Source: GCA-2709075 sp038146865 (lineage in GTDB: Bacteria > Pseudomonadota > Alphaproteobacteria > MPNO01 > UBA2964). Taken from it: a DNA stretch of 64,000 bases. Positions within the stretch are counted from its first letter, which is position 1. Every line of letters starts with the position of its first letter. The notes under the pieces were generated by a model. The model saw only the letters and a list, made by a program, of their open reading frames with translations. It had not been told where the DNA came from and made no database searches. Shown piece by piece: positions 60,739-64,000 of this stretch. The stretch covers positions 124,001 through 188,000 of the forward strand of contig JAYQSL010000007.1 of assembly GCA_038146865.1 (NCBI GenBank), in the 5' to 3' direction. The position numbers and the translations under genes are program-made.

Positions 60739-63546
60739 TTATGCAATTTTCCCGTGACAACGTTTGAATTTCTCGCCTGACCCGCATGGGCATGAGACGT
60801 TTCGCGGAACTTTCCCCCAAGTAGATGCGTCGTCAGGGTCAATCCATTTACCAAGGGGCTCGTGGAATATCCATCCTTCTGGTGCTTGGTCCGTGTCCTT
60901 ATCGGTTAAAAAATCATTTCGACTGACGTCCATAGCTTGGAGTTGGGCTGCTGGATGAACTGAATCGAGTGTAACAGAGTTTTCAGGGAATGCTGGATCT
61001 TCACGCGACTCAAATGTCGTCTGTCCCGCATAAGACATGGAATCTTCTATATTAGTATCAGAGATTTCCATATGGCAGAGGACCATTGAAACGGTGTCCC
61101 GCAATGACTCTGTCATTTGTTCAAATAAGTTAAAGGCCTCGTGTTTGTATTCGTTCAGTGGGTCTTTTTGAGCGTATGCACGAAGGCCAATTCCTTGTCG
61201 CAAATGGTCCAAAGCAAGCAAGTGTTCTTTCCAGGTCTGGTCAAGTACTTGGAGCAAGACGCTCTTTTCGGCTAGCCGAATCAATTCCGGTCCATAATTA
61301 GCCACTTTCTGGGCCATTTTGCGATCAATAGCGTCAACTAGTCTCGAGCTGATCTCTTCATCAGCGATACCTTCTTCGGCTGCCCAATCTGATATGGGGA
61401 GATCCAAACCGGTCAGGCGAAGAATTTCGTCATGCAGTGCTTCCGTTTCCCATTGTTCCGAGTAAGCACTTTCTGGTATGTACCGCGCGACCATGTCGTC
61501 TAAAACTTCATGTCGCATGTCAATGATTGTTTGTGAAACGTCCTCTGACTTCATAAGCTCTTTACGCTGTTCGTAAATAACTTTGCGTTGATCATTCATG
61601 ACATCGTCGAATTTCAGGAGATTTTTCCTGATTTCGAAGTTACGTTCCTCAACTTTGCGTTGGGCTTTCTCGAGTGCTTTGTTAATCCAAGGATGGACAA
61701 TCGCTTCTCCCTCCTCGAGACCCAATTTCTGTAGCATTCCGTCGAGACGATCTGAGCCAAAAATACGCATAAGGTCGTCTTCCAAAGAGAGAAAAAATTT
61801 TGAAGCCCCGGGATCGCCTTGGCGTCCCGAACGCCCCCTTAATTGATTGTCAATGCGTCGCGCCTCATGCCTTTCTGTTCCAATAATATACAGGCCGCCG
61901 GCTTCTAAAACGGTTGCCCGATGAGCGGCCACTTCTAACTCAATTTTGTCTGTTAGTTCAGCCTCTTTTGATTTTTTGTCCTTTGCAGATTTAATCTTTG
62001 CCAGTTCATTTATTAAGCGCATCTCCACATTTCCGCCCAACTGAATATCTGTTCCGCGTCCTGCCATATTTGTAGCTATAGTTACTTGGCCGGGCATTCC
62101 TGCCTGAGCGATAATATAAGCTTCTTGTTCATGGTAGCGCGCATTTAACACATTGTGCGGTATTTTATCTTGTTTCAGCCGAGCAGATAATTCTTCCGAT
62201 TTCTCAATGGAAACGGTTCCTACAAGAGCCGGCTGTTGTCGCTCACGGCACTCTTTGATCAGCTTTACAATGGCTGAATATTTTTCTTCAGAGGTTCGAT
62301 AAACCTCATCATCCTCATCTTGTCTGCGTGTTGGTTGGTTTGTTTCTATTTCAACAACTTCTAAATTGTAAATATCACTGAATTCTCCCGCTTCAGTCAT
62401 TGCCGTGCCAGTCATGCCAGCGAGTTTGGGATATAACCTGAAGTAATTTTGAAATGTTATGGATGCGAGAGTCTGATTTTCGTTTTGCACAGAAACATTT
62501 TCTTTGGCCTCTAAAGCTTGATGTAGGCCCTCTGAAAACCGTCTCCCCTCCATCATACGGCCAGTAAATTCATCAATTATGATGACCTGGTTATCTTTTA
62601 CAATATAGTCTTTGTCGCGCTCAAATAAAGTGTGGGCACGAAGAGCAGAATTTACGTGGTGCACTAGTCCGATGTTTTGAATATCATAGAGGCTGGCGCC
62701 CTCGAGAAGGTTATTTTTAGAGAGAAGTTGCTCTATTTTCTCGGTTCCCGGTTCGGTCAATGACACTGAGCGCTGTTTTTCATCCTTCTCATAGTCATCT
62801 GTGGTCAATTCGTTCATTAAAGAATCGATCTGGCGATACAATTCAGAAGAGTCCTCAGTGGGGCCCGATATAATCAGGGGGGTTCGTGCCTCATCGATCA
62901 GGATAGAGTCCACTTCATCAACTATTGCGAAGTTGAATTCTCTTTGAACCATCTCTTCTAGAGAAAATTTCATGTTGTCTCTGAGATAATCAAAACCAAA
63001 CTCGTTATTGGTTCCGTAAGTTATGTCAGCGGCGTATGCCTTGGTACGCTCTTCGTCAGTCAATCCATGGGTAATGCAAGCTACCGAGAGGCCAAGGAAT
63101 TCGTATATCCGTCCCATCCATTCTGAGTCTCGCTTGGCCAAGTAATCATTGACGGTAACCACGTGGACACCCTTGCCCTCGAGAGCATTCAGATAGCAGG
63201 CCAAAGTGGCGACCAGCGTTTTTCCCTCGCCAGTCTTCATTTCAGCGATTGCTCCTCTGTGCAATACAATTCCGCCCATAAGTTGGACATCATAATGGCG
63301 CTGCCCTAGTGTGCGCTTTGCTGCTTCCCTCACTGTTGCAAAAGCTTCAGGAAGGATGTTTTCAAGCGTTTCCGCGCCTTTTAGACGGTCACGAAACATT
63401 TCAGTCCTGGACCTTAAGTTTAAGTCATCGAGAGCCTCGAGTTCAGCCTCCAGAGAATTGATTTGTTCTATCGTGCTTCGTAATTGTTTAAGGTATCTTG
63501 AATTGGCAGAACCAAAAAAACGACTCGCAATTTTACTGATTAACAT
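60739..63546 (-). CDS. secA: Preprotein translocase ATPase SecA
   Basis: The 935-residue motor has the usual order: Walker A MKTGEGKT ending at residue 110, the DEAD-box-like VDEVDSILIDEARTPLI near 210-226, the preprotein cross-linking region, the second nucleotide domain with TNMAGRGTDI and RRIDNQLRGRSGRQGD, the helical scaffold, and a zinc-binding C-terminus CPCGSGEKFKRCHG (Cys919, 921, 930). It drives secretion through SecYEG. All expected pieces are present. It diverges from argJ. Confidence 0.98.
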   Translation of the reverse strand: MLISKIASRFFGSANSRYLKQLRSTIEQINSLEAELEALDDLNLRSRTEMFRDRLKGAETLENILPEAFATVREAAKRTLGQRHYDVQLMGGIVLHRGAIAEMKTGEGKTLVATLACYLNALEGKGVHVVTVNDYLAKRDSEWMGRIYEFLGLSVACITHGLTDEERTKAYAADITYGTNNEFGFDYLRDNMKFSLEEMVQREFNFAIVDEVDSILIDEARTPLIISGPTEDSSELYRQIDSLMNELTTDDYEKDEKQRSVSLTEPGTEKIEQLLSKNNLLEGASLYDIQNIGLVHHVNSALRAHTLFERDKDYIVKDNQVIIIDEFTGRMMEGRRFSEGLHQALEAKENVSVQNENQTLASITFQNYFRLYPKLAGMTGTAMTEAGEFSDIYNLEVVEIETNQPTRRQDEDDEVYRTSEEKYSAIVKLIKECRERQQPALVGTVSIEKSEELSARLKQDKIPHNVLNARYHEQEAYIIAQAGMPGQVTIATNMAGRGTDIQLGGNVEMRLINELAKIKSAKDKKSKEAELTDKIELEVAAHRATVLEAGGLYIIGTERHEARRIDNQLRGRSGRQGDPGASKFFLSLEDDLMRIFGSDRLDGMLQKLGLEEGEAIVHPWINKALEKAQRKVEERNFEIRKNLLKFDDVMNDQRKVIYEQRKELMKSEDVSQTIIDMRHEVLDDMVARYIPESAYSEQWETEALHDEILRLTGLDLPISDWAAEEGIADEEISSRLVDAIDRKMAQKVANYGPELIRLAEKSVLLQVLDQTWKEHLLALDHLRQGIGLRAYAQKDPLNEYKHEAFNLFEQMTESLRDTVSMVLCHMEISDTNIEDSMSYAGQTTFESREDPAFPENSVTLDSVHPAAQLQAMDVSRNDFLTDKDTDQAPEGWIFHEPLGKWIDPDDASTWGKVPRNVSCPCGSGEKFKRCHGKIA

Positions 63547-63735
63547 GGACTATATTTTTCCCAAGTTTTTCGGTAGTTCGGACGAAATGTTTACCATTTG
63601 TAAAGACGGCAGTCACTAAGGCATGTAGTTCGCTTATGTCAAAGAATTATTACATAAGTGTGACCTAGATTTTATAAAAAATTACCCCTAAGACAGAAGT
63701 CTATAGCCTAGCAATTCAAAGCAGAAGCGATCAAA

Positions 63736-64000
63736 ATGAGCCAAAAGTCACCGTTAGCTCCAAAAAGATTTCCCAAAATGCCGTCGATAGAGGGTCTGAC
63801 TATGGCCTCAACGGCATGTGGATTGCGCTATCGGGGTCGTAAAGATGCTATGCTCGCAATCTTAACCCCGGGAACTACAGTCGCTGGTTGTTTTACAAAG
63901 TCATTGACCGCGTCAGCTCCTGTCGATTGGTGCAAAAGCGCTTTGAAAGGAGGCTTCGCTAGGGCGCTAATAGTGAACTCTGGTAACGCTAATGCCTTTA
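63736..64000 (+). CDS. argJ: Glutamate N-acetyltransferase/amino-acid acetyltransferase ArgJ, N-terminal part
   Basis: The ATG at 63736 opens 88 codons to the window end. The sequence reads PSIEGLTMASTACGLRYRGR near the start, then VAGCFTKSLTASAPVDWC and ARALIVNSGNANAF, which match the ArgJ amino-terminal alpha chain; ArgJ later self-cleaves at a Thr beyond this edge. It transfers acetyl groups in arginine synthesis. It is cut by the window end. Its start is 190 bases from the secA start on the other strand. Confidence 0.93.
   Translation, partial: MSQKSPLAPKRFPKMPSIEGLTMASTACGLRYRGRKDAMLAILTPGTTVAGCFTKSLTASAPVDWCKSALKGGFARALIVNSGNANAF

Overview
The window is a gene-dense stretch of an alphaproteobacterial chromosome with moderate, fairly AT-leaning composition. 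The class call rests on family content and order: a DUF1013/TrcR regulator beside a zeta-crystallin-type quinone oxidoreductase, a DUF1192 protein and rpmE; a DUF4164-zapA-6S RNA-fthC block; ruvCAB-ybgC-tolQRAB-pal-cpoB-tilS-ftsH-folP-glmM in one line; and hlyC/corC-aroB-aroK-xerD-accA around secA and argJ. The layout looks like Rhodospirillales-type or uncultured marine alphaproteobacteria, but I cannot fix an order or genus from sequence alone. No tRNA, rRNA, insertion sequence, prophage or CRISPR array was seen. The only gap over 300 bases between obvious genes is 4764-5137, which holds a broken or frameshifted DUF1192 gene.

Region by region: 1-3 kb carries the tail of an aryl/acyl-CoA ligase, an NtaA-type flavin monooxygenase and a metallo-beta-lactamase-fold hydrolase, possibly catabolic. 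3-7.3 kb is the TrcR/quinone reductase/DUF1192/L31/ABC exporter block. 7.3-10.8 kb holds a MotA/TolQ-like channel protein, a membrane-anchored coiled-coil OmpA protein and a second OmpA-domain periplasmic protein, a possible cell-envelope stator complex. 10.9-14.6 kb has suhB plus the complete elongation factor P system (efp, epmB, epmA). 14.7-16.9 kb has thiE, a class I aldolase and an unrecognised gene. 17-22.8 kb has zapA, 6S RNA, fthC, a metallophosphatase, yebC, ruvCAB and ybgC.

22.8-27.9 kb is the Tol-Pal envelope system, in which tolA is broken into three frames and the tolR start is ambiguous. 27.9-34.6 kb has tilS, ftsH, folP, glmM and thiD. Then come a MarR regulator divergent from a branched-chain aminotransferase, and a leftward line of uvrC, pgsA and the molybdenum cofactor genes mobB, moeA, moaD, moaE. 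41.3-44.9 kb has folB, a FolM-like reductase and uvrB. 44.9-48.7 kb is the most accessory-looking part: a EutA-like reactivase abutting a cupin protein, with a divergent TauD-family dioxygenase and no ethanolamine lyase genes in sight. 48.8-53.6 kb has two J-domain proteins, an aspartate aminotransferase, a short-chain dehydrogenase lacking the usual catalytic tyrosine, rpmB and a DUF2889 gene. The right end is shikimate (aroB, aroK), an unrecognised exported protein, xerD, accA, secA and the start of argJ.

The most notable signal is a set of same-direction (-1) frame breaks at short homopolymers, in the DUF1192 gene, tolA (twice) and possibly tolR. Three of them lie on heptamers of the X_XXY_YYZ type. 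They may be long-read consensus errors, true mutations, or sites rescued by ribosomal or transcriptional slippage. The sequence alone cannot decide between these.
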